A stretch of DNA of 64,000 nt, taken from positions 186,001-250,000 of IMG/VR virus record IMGVR_UViG_3300034072_002211; one strand, given 5' to 3'. The notes under the pieces were generated by a model. It saw only the letters and a program-made list of their open reading frames with translations, ran no database searches and was not told where the DNA came from. Of the stretch, positions 22,720-30,569 are shown in pieces. Numbering within the stretch: the first letter of the stretch is position 1; every line of letters starts with the position of its first letter. A program made the position numbers and the translations under genes. The stretch is from a virus.

Positions 22720-22749
22720 TTTCTACACTCTGGTGAGAAAGCGTCAACC
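22720..22749 (-). promoter_or_regulatory. Palindromic-class promoter variant
   Basis: GGTTGACG, 16-bp spacer, TGTAGAAAC. Drives 22684. Confidence 0.65.
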
Positions 22750-22771
22750 ACTTTCTCACCAGAATTTCGCC

Positions 22772-22900
22772 TTAGACACCGCAGTAGCGTCCCTGGGCGC
22801 AGTCGATTTCGTGCTGCTTCTTCATACCCGTGTCGAAGGCCCAGAGGACCACCGCAGCGAGAACAATCCAGAACGCATACTTGAGGACTTTGTCGCGCAT
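22772..22900 (-). CDS. Tiny membrane protein, 42 aa
   Basis: MRDKVLKYAFW then a hydrophobic helix (IVLAAVVLWAF) and a polar tail with two cysteines (IDCAQGRYC). The tail pattern recalls the 22151 product. CAGGAGAAGCGC precedes the ATG. Confidence 0.6.
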   Translation of the reverse strand: MRDKVLKYAFWIVLAAVVLWAFDTGMKKQHEIDCAQGRYCGV

Positions 22901-22914
22901 TGCGCTTCTCCTGT

Positions 22915-22938
22915 TGGGGGAGGGGTTTCCCCCTCCCT
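22915..22938 (-). terminator. Terminator-like hairpin
   Basis: GGGAGGGGG aaa CCCCTCCCCC on the minus strand, just after the stop of 22944-23255. Confidence 0.6.
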
Positions 22939-22943
22939 GTTCC

Positions 22944-23255
22944 TTACATCGACCAGTAGGTCTCGCTGTCCACGCGGCAGCAATGCGGGGTGTCGATCGC
23001 CTGCTCGACGGGCTTGCCGCTCATCAGGTTCATCACGATCTCGTGACCCTCGCGGGCAACCGGCATCTTCTGCGCCGACTTGATGAACTGGTGTGCGCCC
23101 TTCGCGGTGCGGAAAGTGCCGCGACCGCCGCGGTTGCCTTCGACGTAGAAGCCGTCCGCCAGGATGATCGTGACCTGCTCGTTGTCCGAGGTCAGGTTCA
23201 GCTGGGCAACGCGCTTGTCGTTTGCGAGCTTTGCGAGGACCTTACCGTTCTTCAT
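22944..23255 (-). CDS. Hypothetical basic protein, 103 aa
   Basis: Beta-rich N-terminus (QLNLTSDNEQVTIILADGFYVEG), a Gly/Arg stretch, then helices. Unrecognised. Starts after AGGAGATCGGAA in the ATCGGAAACG leader cassette. Terminator hairpin follows. Confidence 0.75.
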   Translation of the reverse strand: MKNGKVLAKLANDKRVAQLNLTSDNEQVTIILADGFYVEGNRGGRGTFRTAKGAHQFIKSAQKMPVAREGHEIVMNLMSGKPVEQAIDTPHCCRVDSETYWSM

Positions 23256-23288
23256 TTCCGATCTCCTGTGTGCGTTTCCGATGTCACA

Positions 23289-23318
23289 GAGATAGCAGAA
23301 ACTGGTGACGCGTCAACC
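23289..23318 (-). promoter_or_regulatory. Palindromic-class promoter
   Basis: GGTTGACG, 16-bp spacer, TGCTATCTC; left arm CACCAGTTTC. Drives 23255. Confidence 0.7.
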
Positions 23319-23403
23319 AGAAATCTCACCAGAGTTCAGAAAAAGGTGAGCTGGGAATTCACCTAAACCTTCAGCCTAACATCACCTGAATTGGTGTCAA
23401 GTC

Positions 23404-23769
23404 CTAGAGTTCGCCTGCTTCTTCGGCTCGCACATACTCTGCCCAGGGATCTTCGAAGAGAGCAGCAGGGCAGATATCGTCCTCGCCATACTTACAGGCA
23501 TACCGCTCGGTGGGCTTTCCCGGACCATCGTGGAAGTCATAGTTGAGACCATAACAATGGCGCATGTGGGCGCCATAGGACTGGTCGCCAGGCTTGAGTC
23601 GATTGTCCTTGGTCGCCTGCGCGTTCTCGACCCGAAGCTTGTTCGAGAGCTCGTCTTTACGCCCCTTGAGATAGCTTCTCAGGGTCATGACAGCTTCCAG
23701 CTGATCGCTAGTGCTGCCCACTGCCCCGAAGGCTTTCAGGGCAATGTGGAAGAGTTCGCGGTCGTTCAA
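23404..23769 (-). CDS. Hypothetical protein, 121 aa
   Basis: Soluble, helical N-terminus. Four cysteine/histidine residues in the second half (HMRHCYGL..YACKYGEDDICP) could bind metal. ATG overlaps the stop of 23766. Confidence 0.75.
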   Translation of the reverse strand: MNDRELFHIALKAFGAVGSTSDQLEAVMTLRSYLKGRKDELSNKLRVENAQATKDNRLKPGDQSYGAHMRHCYGLNYDFHDGPGKPTERYACKYGEDDICPAALFEDPWAEYVRAEEAGEL

Positions 23770-24311
23770 CGTAGGCGCTCCTCGTGGTATTCCTTGTAGC
23801 GGCGCTCGAACTCATCCATATCATCCCGATGGATGCGGACACTGTGATAGTCGCTGGTGTCGAGTTCTCGGGTTTCGCCCCGATAGCCTTTGCCGTTGTT
23901 GAACCGCAGGCCCTCGCCCAGATTGGGATAGCCCTCGAGCCGCCCGTCGATGTAGCGTGAGCCGTATTGGCACTGTTGGCCGAGCCGCGACCGGCAGAAG
24001 TCCCCGAAGGGGCTGAAGCCGTCGTCGTTGAACTCGGGATGGACGATGTCACAGAGTGTGGCGTAGCCGACCTCACTCTCGTCGGTGTTCCAGCCCTCGC
24101 TGGTGACTTCGACGATCTCCGCGCCGGTGAAGATGTCCAGGAACTCGTTGAGGATCCAGACCTTATTGGGGCCCATGTCGGGTGCGCGGCGTGCCGAGCA
24201 ATACGCCTCGATCTCACCCTCGCGGTGCTTCCGTGTGGATTCGAGAGTGAACATATTGCCGTTCTCGTTGAAGCCGACAGTGACCGTCTCGCCGTCGTAT
24301 TGGACTTTCAT
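23766..24311 (-). CDS. Hypothetical protein, 181 aa
   Basis: Mixed alpha/beta with several cysteines, ending in a helical charged tail (DDMDEFERRYKEYHEERLR). Unrecognised. GAGGAGATCGACA precedes the ATG. Operon with 23404. Confidence 0.8.
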   Translation of the reverse strand: MKVQYDGETVTVGFNENGNMFTLESTRKHREGEIEAYCSARRAPDMGPNKVWILNEFLDIFTGAEIVEVTSEGWNTDESEVGYATLCDIVHPEFNDDGFSPFGDFCRSRLGQQCQYGSRYIDGRLEGYPNLGEGLRFNNGKGYRGETRELDTSDYHSVRIHRDDMDEFERRYKEYHEERLR

Positions 24312-24339
24312 TGTCGATCTCCTCGTTGCCTATACACCA

Positions 24340-24369
24340 GTCCTAGCATGAACTGGTGACCTGTCAACC
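24340..24369 (-). promoter_or_regulatory. Palindromic-class promoter
   Basis: GGTTGACA, 16-bp spacer, TGCTAGGAC; CACCAGTTCA..GGACTGGTG arms. Drives 24311 and overlaps the end of the upstream gene. Confidence 0.75.
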
Positions 24370-24525
24370 AGATTCACGCTCCAGTTCACGGATCTCTTCC
24401 TCGAGCGCGTGGATGTCGCTTTCATAGTTGGCGATCGTCTCGTCGTCGAGATCTTCGTAATTGATCGCGTTCTGTTTCTCGTCGATCTCCTGCCGCATCT
24501 CGCGGATTTGCTCCTCGACGCTCAC
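24364..24525 (-). CDS. Small coiled-coil protein, 53 aa
   Basis: GTG start in a GTGA overlap with the upstream gene. Almost entirely charged helix (EEQIREMRQEIDEK and ALEEEIRELERESG). Likely a short coiled coil. Unknown. Confidence 0.65.
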   Translation of the reverse strand: MSVEEQIREMRQEIDEKQNAINYEDLDDETIANYESDIHALEEEIRELERESG

Positions 24526-24764
24526 GAACAGATCTCCATCTTGCGCTCGTAGAGCCAGCCCATGATGAGCTCAATGTCGGCGCCGCGGAAGCCCTCCATC
24601 TCAAGGCAGTTCTTGAGGTAAGCGAGGAAGCGGACTTCGTCGTCGAAGATCCCGGAATCCTTGCTCAGCTGCCAGAGGATGCTGTTGGCCTTCCAGGACT
24701 TGAGGTAGCCCTGGCCAAAGGAGTTGCTGTAGTTCTGAAAGTCCTGAACCAGCTGACCGTTCAT
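24522..24764 (-). CDS. Hypothetical protein, 80 aa
   Basis: Helical; ATG overlaps the stop of 24761. No family recognised. Confidence 0.75.
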   Translation of the reverse strand: MNGQLVQDFQNYSNSFGQGYLKSWKANSILWQLSKDSGIFDDEVRFLAYLKNCLEMEGFRGADIELIMGWLYERKMEICS

Positions 24765-24910
24765 CGGTTGTCCTCCTTCAAAAGGTTTTCGTAGAATGCC
24801 GCAGTCTTAGGCATGCCGCGCTCACGGGCTGACTCTGCTGCTTGACGCCATCCCTTACGCTGTCGTGAGCGTCTGAGGGCGCTACAGAAGCCTTGATAGT
24901 AGGCGCTCAT
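24761..24910 (-). CDS. Small basic protein, 49 aa
   Basis: Starts MSAYYQGFCSALRRSRQRKG. Basic and helical. ATG overlaps the stop of the upstream gene. Unknown. Confidence 0.65.
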   Translation of the reverse strand: MSAYYQGFCSALRRSRQRKGWRQAAESARERGMPKTAAFYENLLKEDNR

Positions 24911-25212
24911 GCGAGCACCTCTGCGACCGGGCAGGGGTTGGTCCAAATGCCGCGGGCGAGATGCTTCACGCGCTCATCGTCGCCCAGTAGGTAGCAGGCG
25001 ATCAGACGCACCATTGCGTGGTAGTTGGAGTGATGGAAAGCCGTGCGGTTGAAGTCGCTCCAGGCTTCATTGCGATTGCGGATGATCTGGACATTCCAGC
25101 GCCGATCTGCTCCCTTGCTGAACGTGCCGACCTTCACACCATCCCGCAGGATGTCATAGTGCCGGTAAGCCGAAACCGGGGAGTCCTTGGTGACCTTGAG
25201 CGCAATGTCCAT
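24907..25212 (-). CDS. Hypothetical protein, 101 aa
   Basis: Beta-strand N-terminus, helical C-terminus. First gene of a four-gene operon with overlapping ends. GAGGAGATCGGTCG precedes the ATG. The leader is unusually long and can fold. Confidence 0.75.
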   Translation of the reverse strand: MDIALKVTKDSPVSAYRHYDILRDGVKVGTFSKGADRRWNVQIIRNRNEAWSDFNRTAFHHSNYHAMVRLIACYLLGDDERVKHLARGIWTNPCPVAEVLA

Positions 25213-25235
25213 CGACCGATCTCCTCTAAAAGCTC

Positions 25236-25311
25236 TAACAAGACCACGCCGCCCTCTTCCAGTTTCGGGCTCTTTATGCCGGGCTTCAAACCATCACCGA
25301 GCGTCTTGTTA
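25236..25311 (-). promoter_or_regulatory. Structured leader of the 25212 operon
   Basis: The roughly 100-base leader has the 9-bp arms TAACAAGAC (25236-25244) and GTCTTGTTA (25303-25311) at its two ends. This may be a regulatory fold; no known riboswitch is recognised. Confidence 0.45.
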
Positions 25312-25316
25312 TCACC

Positions 25317-25346
25317 TGTTTAGCGGATTCTGGTGAGGCGTCAACC
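25317..25346 (-). promoter_or_regulatory. Palindromic-class promoter
   Basis: GGTTGACG, 16-bp spacer, CGCTAAACA; CACCAG..CAGGTG arms. Drives the 25212 operon. Confidence 0.7.
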
Positions 25347-25353
25347 AGAAATT

Positions 25354-25710
25354 TCAGTCTTCCGAATGTTCACCAAAATAGCGGTCCTCAATGGACTCGT
25401 TAGTGTCCTTGCAGTAGAGCCTGCGAGCCTTGACCATCTCTTCCCAAGCGGGCCAGGTCAGGCTGAGCTCGAGGTAATCCCCGAGCCCGTCTTTGTCTGT
25501 GGTGCTGCGGGTCATGATGTGATCGTCGTCACACTCTATGACCTTCATGTCGTGATTGGGTCCGCTGAACCCTGCCTCGCGCCATAGCTGACCCACTGCG
25601 GGCTCAACTTCCTTAGCCTTGCGCCATTCGTAGAGGCGCACTGGGACCCGCCAGAATTTCCAGACGAGTCCGCCGATTGTCGCAATAGCGCCAGAGGTGA
25701 TTAGAGCCAT
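25354..25710 (-). CDS. Membrane-anchored hypothetical protein, 118 aa
   Basis: Short hydrophobic segment at residues 2-18 (ALITSGAIATIGGLVWKF) that could be an uncleaved anchor, followed by a soluble acidic domain. Unrecognised. Confidence 0.7.
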   Translation of the reverse strand: MALITSGAIATIGGLVWKFWRVPVRLYEWRKAKEVEPAVGQLWREAGFSGPNHDMKVIECDDDHIMTRSTTDKDGLGDYLELSLTWPAWEEMVKARRLYCKDTNESIEDRYFGEHSED

Positions 25711-25757
25711 TCCCGTGGCCTAACGTGGAATGGCTATCTAATCAATCACTTTACGGA

Positions 25758-26456
25758 TCAGTTGTTAGCTGAACCCTCGGCTACCGGCTGACCATTGTGG
25801 GTCTGCTGGATTGTGGGCTTTGGCTGCGCTGCCGCGAGAGTCTGAGACTGTTGCGCGGGAGCCATAGCCGTTGGCCGCTGGGGCGGCTGGGGAGGTTGCT
25901 GCGGACGATACTGCGGGAGAGAAGCGCCAGCAGGGCCGCTGTTGTAGAGCACGGCCTCGGGAGCAAGCTCGCCGCTTGCGAGCTTGTAGCGACCCGTTCC
26001 GCGCGTTCCAGGGCAGGCAAAGCCGGTGGATGAGAAGAAGGCATCTGCGTTCTTCTGATCCTGGCACATACGCGCCACTGCGATGTTGCTGAAGCCAAGG
26101 GCATGCCATGCCGCTGCGTCACTGCGACGTGTGCAGGCCTCGTCGGATCGGCCAAGGTTGAGTGAGAAGCCAATTGGACCGCCCGCTGCGCCGCCGCCCG
26201 TGCCCACAAGGCAAGGGTTGGTGCCGCCAAAGTAGCTGCCGCCCACAGATGGTGTGGTCCACGTGTGGCCACTGTAGTCGACATCATTCCGTTGCGGGCC
26301 TGTGGGTCCTTGTGCGACTGCCGTGACATTCACAGTATTGGCCGCTTGGGCTTCCGAGGACTGTGTGCCAGTGGCACCAGTCGTATCCTGCGCGAAAACA
26401 GGATGAGCCAAGACCAAGCACAAAACCGAAGCCGAAGCGATTGCGATCTTTTTCAT
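25758..26456 (-). CDS. Exported protein with Cys-rich core and Pro/Gln tail, 232 aa
   Basis: Residues 1-22 are a Sec signal peptide (MKKIAIASASVLCLVLAHPVFA). The core (about 75-150) has the glycine-rich GTGGGAAGGPIGFSLNLGRSDEAC and two further cysteines. The last 70 residues are low complexity in Pro, Gln, Ala and Thr. It may be secreted or periplasmic. I do not recognise a named family; it sits beside a second exported protein. Confidence 0.75.
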   Translation of the reverse strand: MKKIAIASASVLCLVLAHPVFAQDTTGATGTQSSEAQAANTVNVTAVAQGPTGPQRNDVDYSGHTWTTPSVGGSYFGGTNPCLVGTGGGAAGGPIGFSLNLGRSDEACTRRSDAAAWHALGFSNIAVARMCQDQKNADAFFSSTGFACPGTRGTGRYKLASGELAPEAVLYNSGPAGASLPQYRPQQPPQPPQRPTAMAPAQQSQTLAAAQPKPTIQQTHNGQPVAEGSANN

Positions 26457-26484
26457 TATTTCCCCCTTTTGGTTTTCGTTATGA

Positions 26485-26511
26485 ACTGGGAGGGCTGTTC
26501 ACCCTCCCAGT
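26485..26511 (-). terminator. Terminator-like hairpin
   Basis: ACTGGGAGGG / CCCTCCCAGT, 10-bp arms, between the two exported-protein genes and downstream of the first. Confidence 0.65.
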
Positions 26512-26518
26512 CATTGGA

Positions 26519-27040
26519 TCACCAGCTGAAGGCGCCGAAAATCGCCTGGGCGTTGAAGTTGATGTTCGAGCTCTGGAACGACGCAGCGTCGAAGTTGACC
26601 TCCGAGTCTGCCTCATAGTCGAGCGTGAACGAGTTGGTGAACTGGCTCTGGCCGAAGTTGACCACCTGCCCGGTCAGCGATCCGTTGCCCTGGACCGCCG
26701 CGTTCAGATCGGCGGTGTTGCCGCTGAGGCTGTAGGCGTTGCCTGCGATCTGGCCGGCCACCGAACCGGCGAGGCCGTCCATGTGGAACTGAGCCGCCGA
26801 CGCGCCGTTGCCGAGCGTCAGGTTGCCAACGAAGCCGCTGCCGGATTCTGCCGAAAGCGTGTTGTCGATGTTGATATCGATGCTCTGCGACTGCGACGTG
26901 TCGAAGGACGTGCTGGCACCCGACTGCAGATTGCCGTTGACATTGCCAGCGCCAATCACGCCACCGGCGCTCTGAGCTGAAGCCTGTCCCGCGACTGCAA
27001 GCGTCAGAGCCGCAGCGGCCCCCATCAACAGTTTCTTCAT
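26519..27040 (-). CDS. Exported Asn/Ser/Gly-rich protein, 173 aa
   Basis: Signal peptide (MKKLLMGAAAALTLAVAGQASA) followed by a repetitive N/S/G/Q-rich beta sequence, for example FDTSQSQSIDINIDNT, LGNGASAAQFHMDGLAG and VNFDAASFQSSNINFNAQ, much like curlin- or adhesin-type secreted proteins. Aromatic residues are spaced. It is probably exported by the host Sec route; role in phage biology unknown. Terminator-flanked, so expressed separately. Confidence 0.7.
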   Translation of the reverse strand: MKKLLMGAAAALTLAVAGQASAQSAGGVIGAGNVNGNLQSGASTSFDTSQSQSIDINIDNTLSAESGSGFVGNLTLGNGASAAQFHMDGLAGSVAGQIAGNAYSLSGNTADLNAAVQGNGSLTGQVVNFGQSQFTNSFTLDYEADSEVNFDAASFQSSNINFNAQAIFGAFSW

Positions 27041-27251
27041 TGTCGATCTCCTCTATTGCCTAACAAGTCGTTAAGCAAGCGTTAAGCTGTAACGCCTTTG
27101 GGAGGATGTCAACAGGATTCGCAACTAAAACTTGAATTAATCGTTACATTATCTTTGCGGTCGCAGCAAAGGTGTAATAAAGTTGCTTTATCGCTCTTGC
27201 GTAATGGCTACCCTGTTAAGGAAGGTTAACAGTTCCTAATTTCACCAGCAT
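27041..27251. other. Gene-free stretch
   Basis: About 210 AT-rich bases upstream of the exported-protein gene. On the minus strand TTGACA (near 27110) and TTACAG/TTAACG words suggest a promoter, but spacing is unclear. No open frame is credible. Confidence 0.4.
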
Positions 27252-27530
27252 TTACGGCTTGGTGAGGAACTGGAGTATGATTTCGGCCTTTTCTTGCTCC
27301 TCAGGCTCAACATAGATAACGAATTCCGCCGATTCATCCGTTAGCAGGGCCTCGTCCCCCAGCAGAATTTCGAACATACCAGTCAGCCGTTCGTTGAACA
27401 CTTGAAGCAGCTGATAACGCAAAGCCTGCCAGCCGTCCGTGAACTTCAGCACGAACGTGAGCCGCTTGGCCGTAGCCATGAACTCGATAGGCGCGAGAGG
27501 ATCACGGCCGGGATAGAGAAGGTGGTCCAT
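27252..27530 (-). CDS. Hypothetical protein, 92 aa
   Basis: Mixed alpha/beta; ends with PEEQEKAEIILQFLTKP. Start shares a base with the stop of the upstream gene (TGATG). Unknown. Confidence 0.7.
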   Translation of the reverse strand: MDHLLYPGRDPLAPIEFMATAKRLTFVLKFTDGWQALRYQLLQVFNERLTGMFEILLGDEALLTDESAEFVIYVEPEEQEKAEIILQFLTKP

Positions 27531-27724
27531 CAGTCGAATAGACAGCAGAAATCAAGGTCTCCGCCGGTCCAGACCAGTAGGCCGAGAACCACGCCGATGA
27601 TGGCCGGAAGCCAATACCAGAAGCTGGCAGTTCCAAGCGTGACGCTGGCGCTGATGCCGATAGCAATCAGCGAGATCATGATACCGACTACCATACAGAA
27701 TAGTCCGCCGAGAAACTGTCCCAT
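27530..27724 (-). CDS. Small two-helix membrane protein, 64 aa
   Basis: Hydrophobic segments at about 4-25 (FLGGLFCMVVGIMISLIAIG) and 35-55 (FWYWLPAIIGVVLGLLVW). Start ATG immediately precedes the oxygenase stop. Unknown. Confidence 0.7.
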   Translation of the reverse strand: MGQFLGGLFCMVVGIMISLIAIGISASVTLGTASFWYWLPAIIGVVLGLLVWTGGDLDFCCLFD

Positions 27725-27725
27725 G

Positions 27726-28505
27726 TTATGCCCTCTCGAATACGATATCAGTGCGGATGATGATCTTCTCCTTGTCCCACTCCTGAGAGCCCTGCTGGAA
27801 GGGCTCCCCATCGTGAAGCAGCCGATGGTCGAACAATAGCGCATGACCAGCGCGTGGCTTGTTGGCGAAGATGACTTCGTCATCGTGACCTGCTCGGTCC
27901 CAATCACTGAAGTCCATTTCGTCCATACGCTTGCCGACTTGTGGATCCCTGAGGAAGCGTGTGGCCCCATACTCGTTGGTCGTCAGGTAGATGACCAGGC
28001 TCATGAGGGTCCGCTGGGTCTCTGTCTTGGCATAGGTGCCATCATAGTGGGCGACCAGCTGTCCGCCATCCTCATAGCGGATAAAGCGCATCAGCGGATT
28101 GACGCCAATAGGCCGCCAGAGGCTGTGGTTGTCGTGGTCCGTGGGCGTGAATGGGTCACAGACTCGCACGTCGGGAAGGAAGGGCTTGAGGCGCCGCCAG
28201 AGGACGTCTGCGAAGGCTTCGTTGAAATTGCTCAGACGGAAGTTGCCGATCTGCTCATAGGGCTTGTTCGCGTAACCGTCCAGTCCTACCGCCTGCCATG
28301 CGTTGCGACGGAGCCCGTCGAGCAGAACGCTGACGATGCTCGGTGGGAGCAAGTTGCTCGCTGTGAAAGCCTTGGCACCATTCTCGAGGTCATGAGCCTT
28401 GTACGACCACACGGGATCGCAGAGGTAGTCGCCGCCGAAATACCCAGCAGAGATAATCTTGTTGGCGTAGTCCGAATAGTCGAAAGAGTTGACGAATCCG
28501 CTCAT
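27726..28505 (-). CDS. 2-oxoglutarate/Fe(II) oxygenase, prolyl-hydroxylase-like, 259 aa
   Basis: The facial triad is visible: H153-x-D155 in HYDGTY and distal H231 in LLHDGEP, with R251 positioned to bind 2-oxoglutarate. The strands RFIRYEDGGQLVAHYDG and LMSLVIYLTTN match the P4H/PKHD double-stranded helix order. Such enzymes hydroxylate protein or small-molecule substrates; the target here is unknown. Overlaps NAD synthetase by four bases. Confidence 0.8.
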   Translation of the reverse strand: MSGFVNSFDYSDYANKIISAGYFGGDYLCDPVWSYKAHDLENGAKAFTASNLLPPSIVSVLLDGLRRNAWQAVGLDGYANKPYEQIGNFRLSNFNEAFADVLWRRLKPFLPDVRVCDPFTPTDHDNHSLWRPIGVNPLMRFIRYEDGGQLVAHYDGTYAKTETQRTLMSLVIYLTTNEYGATRFLRDPQVGKRMDEMDFSDWDRAGHDDEVIFANKPRAGHALLFDHRLLHDGEPFQQGSQEWDKEKIIIRTDIVFERA

Positions 28506-29500
28506 GCTGCCCTCCAGGCCGGGTTATCCCAACCACCCTTAACACCAGCTTGCATGACGTCAAGATGGACAGCGGGCGACCGCCCCAGATACTTGTGCGC
28601 GTTGTAGCGATGCATCCGCTCCAAGTTGCCCACGTATTCGTCATATTGACGATAGTCATCCTCGCTGCCCTTTTCGTCGAGGATTTGATCGACCATGATG
28701 CGGGCATTGGTATGCCACTTCATGTGCGTGAACAACTCCACGAAATCGTAGGGCGCACCGAAGACGACCTCATCCGTGGTCGCGTCGAACATATCACCCG
28801 TGGGCGCACGTTCCAGCACCTCGCGCGGCACGCCGAGGAACTCGCCGATCGCATAGACCTCGGACTTGAACATATCGCTGATCAGCTGGAGATCGACCAT
28901 ACCGTCGCTGGCCTTGCCGAAATAACCCAGGTAACCACCCTCGCTGAGGTTGGTCGTGCCGATGACCAGGCCGGGCTGACCCTGACCGGCCAGGACGCTG
29001 GTGATGTAATAATAGGTCGGAGTGCGGGCGTAGCTGGTGACCTGTCCGCGGCACCAGTAATACTTCTCCTCGACCGCCGATCCCAGCACGGCCTCCACGC
29101 TGTTGATGATTGCCTCGCTGATCGGGGAGATGTCGATCTCCAGCGGGTTGACTGCGAATGCCTCGCAGACTTGCTTGGCCAGATTGGCCGCCTTGGTCTG
29201 CCCCGTTACGCCGAGGTTGGTGTGATCAGGCATGGTGACTGCCACGATACGCTCGATAGGCGAACCCGGTTCCTGCTGAGCCCGTGCGACCAGACCGAGA
29301 ACCACAGCACTGTCGATGCCGCCGGAAACCGCGACCACTGCGCTCTTGAGCCCGCTCTGTCTGTAATAGTCGTTGAGCAGCTTGACCTTGGCCTCAACGA
29401 CTCGCTCTACGTTGAAGCCTCGCTGAAGCCGACACATCTCAAGGGCCTCCTTGAGTGGCTGAGACATCTGCATGTTCGTTGCGTGATTACGAATTTCCAT
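28502..29500 (-). CDS. nadE: NAD synthetase, 332 aa
   Basis: SGGIDS at residues 59-64 is the ATP-pyrophosphatase P-loop; GTTNLSEGGYLGYFGKASDGMVDLQLISDMFKSEVYAIGEFLG, then PTGDMFDATTDE, reproduce the NadE signature. There is no glutaminase domain, so it would use ammonia directly. It converts nicotinate adenine dinucleotide to NAD. The ATG at 29500 is chosen because AAGGAATAGCAAC precedes it. Together with the 17.3-kb fusion this suggests a phage NAD-supply pathway, which in other phages counters NAD-depleting defences; that role is inferred here. Confidence 0.85.
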   Translation of the reverse strand: MEIRNHATNMQMSQPLKEALEMCRLQRGFNVERVVEAKVKLLNDYYRQSGLKSAVVAVSGGIDSAVVLGLVARAQQEPGSPIERIVAVTMPDHTNLGVTGQTKAANLAKQVCEAFAVNPLEIDISPISEAIINSVEAVLGSAVEEKYYWCRGQVTSYARTPTYYYITSVLAGQGQPGLVIGTTNLSEGGYLGYFGKASDGMVDLQLISDMFKSEVYAIGEFLGVPREVLERAPTGDMFDATTDEVVFGAPYDFVELFTHMKWHTNARIMVDQILDEKGSEDDYRQYDEYVGNLERMHRYNAHKYLGRSPAVHLDVMQAGVKGGWDNPAWRAA

Positions 29501-29511
29501 GTTGCTATTCC

Positions 29512-29718
29512 TTAGCAGGTGGACTGGAGGACGACCGAACCATCTGCCCGTTCGCAAAGGACGACGCTGACCATGTGAGCCTGGCTCTTGCGCGGCTTGA
29601 AATGCTCGGTAGCCTTGACCTTGGCCTGGTAAAGCGATGAAGCGTAGAGCTCAATCTGCTTGCCGTTGAAAAAACCCATGTAACCGCAGTCGCCGGGGGT
29701 CTTTTCGTTAATTGTCAT
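29512..29718 (-). CDS. Small hypothetical protein, 68 aa
   Basis: Compact, mixed composition (GYMGFFNGKQIELYASSLYQAKVKA). Starts after AAAGGAGATCGGAC, ten bases before nadE. It resembles small PF-domain-like phage proteins but no family is assigned. Likely same operon as nadE. Confidence 0.75.
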   Translation of the reverse strand: MTINEKTPGDCGYMGFFNGKQIELYASSLYQAKVKATEHFKPRKSQAHMVSVVLCERADGSVVLQSTC

Positions 29719-29747
29719 GTCCGATCTCCTTTGTGCCTATGTCCTGG

Positions 29748-29776
29748 TTGTAACACCTAACTTGTGGGCGTCAACC
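29748..29776 (-). promoter_or_regulatory. Palindromic-class promoter variant
   Basis: GGTTGACG, 15-bp spacer, TGTTACAA. Drives the NAD synthetase operon. Confidence 0.65.
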
Positions 29777-29798
29777 AGTTTGGAACACAGGATTCAGA

Positions 29799-30569
29799 TT
29801 AGCGGCTCAGCTTCATGAGCATTGCGGTGTCTCGGAGGCTGTTGGGCATCCGCATGATCTTCTTGGTTGCGTTGTTCTCAAGCGGGATGCGGTCCCGCTC
29901 ACCGGTGTCCACGCTCTCGATGACCACGCGGCGTTCGTCCGCAAAGCCCTTGACCATACAGATGTCCAGCCCTGCCCCATAGTTCAGGGCCACCACGACC
30001 AGATCACCGATTGTGACTTCCTGATCCAAACGGTCGGTGAAAGTCAGCGGACGCTTCGCTTCATTGATCTGGAAGACACGATCGCCCTGATAGTCGAGCA
30101 GAACGCTCAGATTGTTGTCCACCTCATTGCCGAAGAACTCAGGGTAGATGGTGGCTTCCTTAAACACGATCGGCTTGGTCCCGCTCAGGGTATAAATCCA
30201 TGCTGCTCGTTTGGACCATGCCCAGCCCTTGTTCTTGTCAAAGTCCTTGACGAAGAAGCTCAGGGGAGTGCCACCGCCCTTGGTCAGACGCACATCGTTC
30301 TTGGGCTCGACCGTTGCCGCGAAGCTTGGACCATAGTCACCAAAGTTGGAACGCGGACCCTCTACCATTGCGGGAAAGATGCTGCCGCGGAAGATGCCGT
30401 TGTTGATCTTGATCCAGACCTCGCCCTTGAGAGTAGCCAGGCGATCCAGCAAAGCATCACGCTCTGCGATCTGCTTGACTTCCTTGGCTGTGAGGTTCTG
30501 AGTGGGCACGAAGTTAGAACTCACATGCCACCAGTGATCCATGTTGGTCTGGCGACGAAGCTCAATCAT
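29799..30569 (-). CDS. Hypothetical beta-rich protein, 256 aa, family of 2621
   Basis: Shares its plan with the 2621-3319 product: WIKINNGIFRGSIF here and WVEFTQGARKGTIG there, then IGDLVVVALNYG aligning with VGQLVIFPEG. Mostly beta. ATG overlaps the stop of the upstream gene (ATGA). Unknown function; probably a duplicated phage-specific module. Confidence 0.75.
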   Translation of the reverse strand: MIELRRQTNMDHWWHVSSNFVPTQNLTAKEVKQIAERDALLDRLATLKGEVWIKINNGIFRGSIFPAMVEGPRSNFGDYGPSFAATVEPKNDVRLTKGGGTPLSFFVKDFDKNKGWAWSKRAAWIYTLSGTKPIVFKEATIYPEFFGNEVDNNLSVLLDYQGDRVFQINEAKRPLTFTDRLDQEVTIGDLVVVALNYGAGLDICMVKGFADERRVVIESVDTGERDRIPLENNATKKIMRMPNSLRDTAMLMKLSR

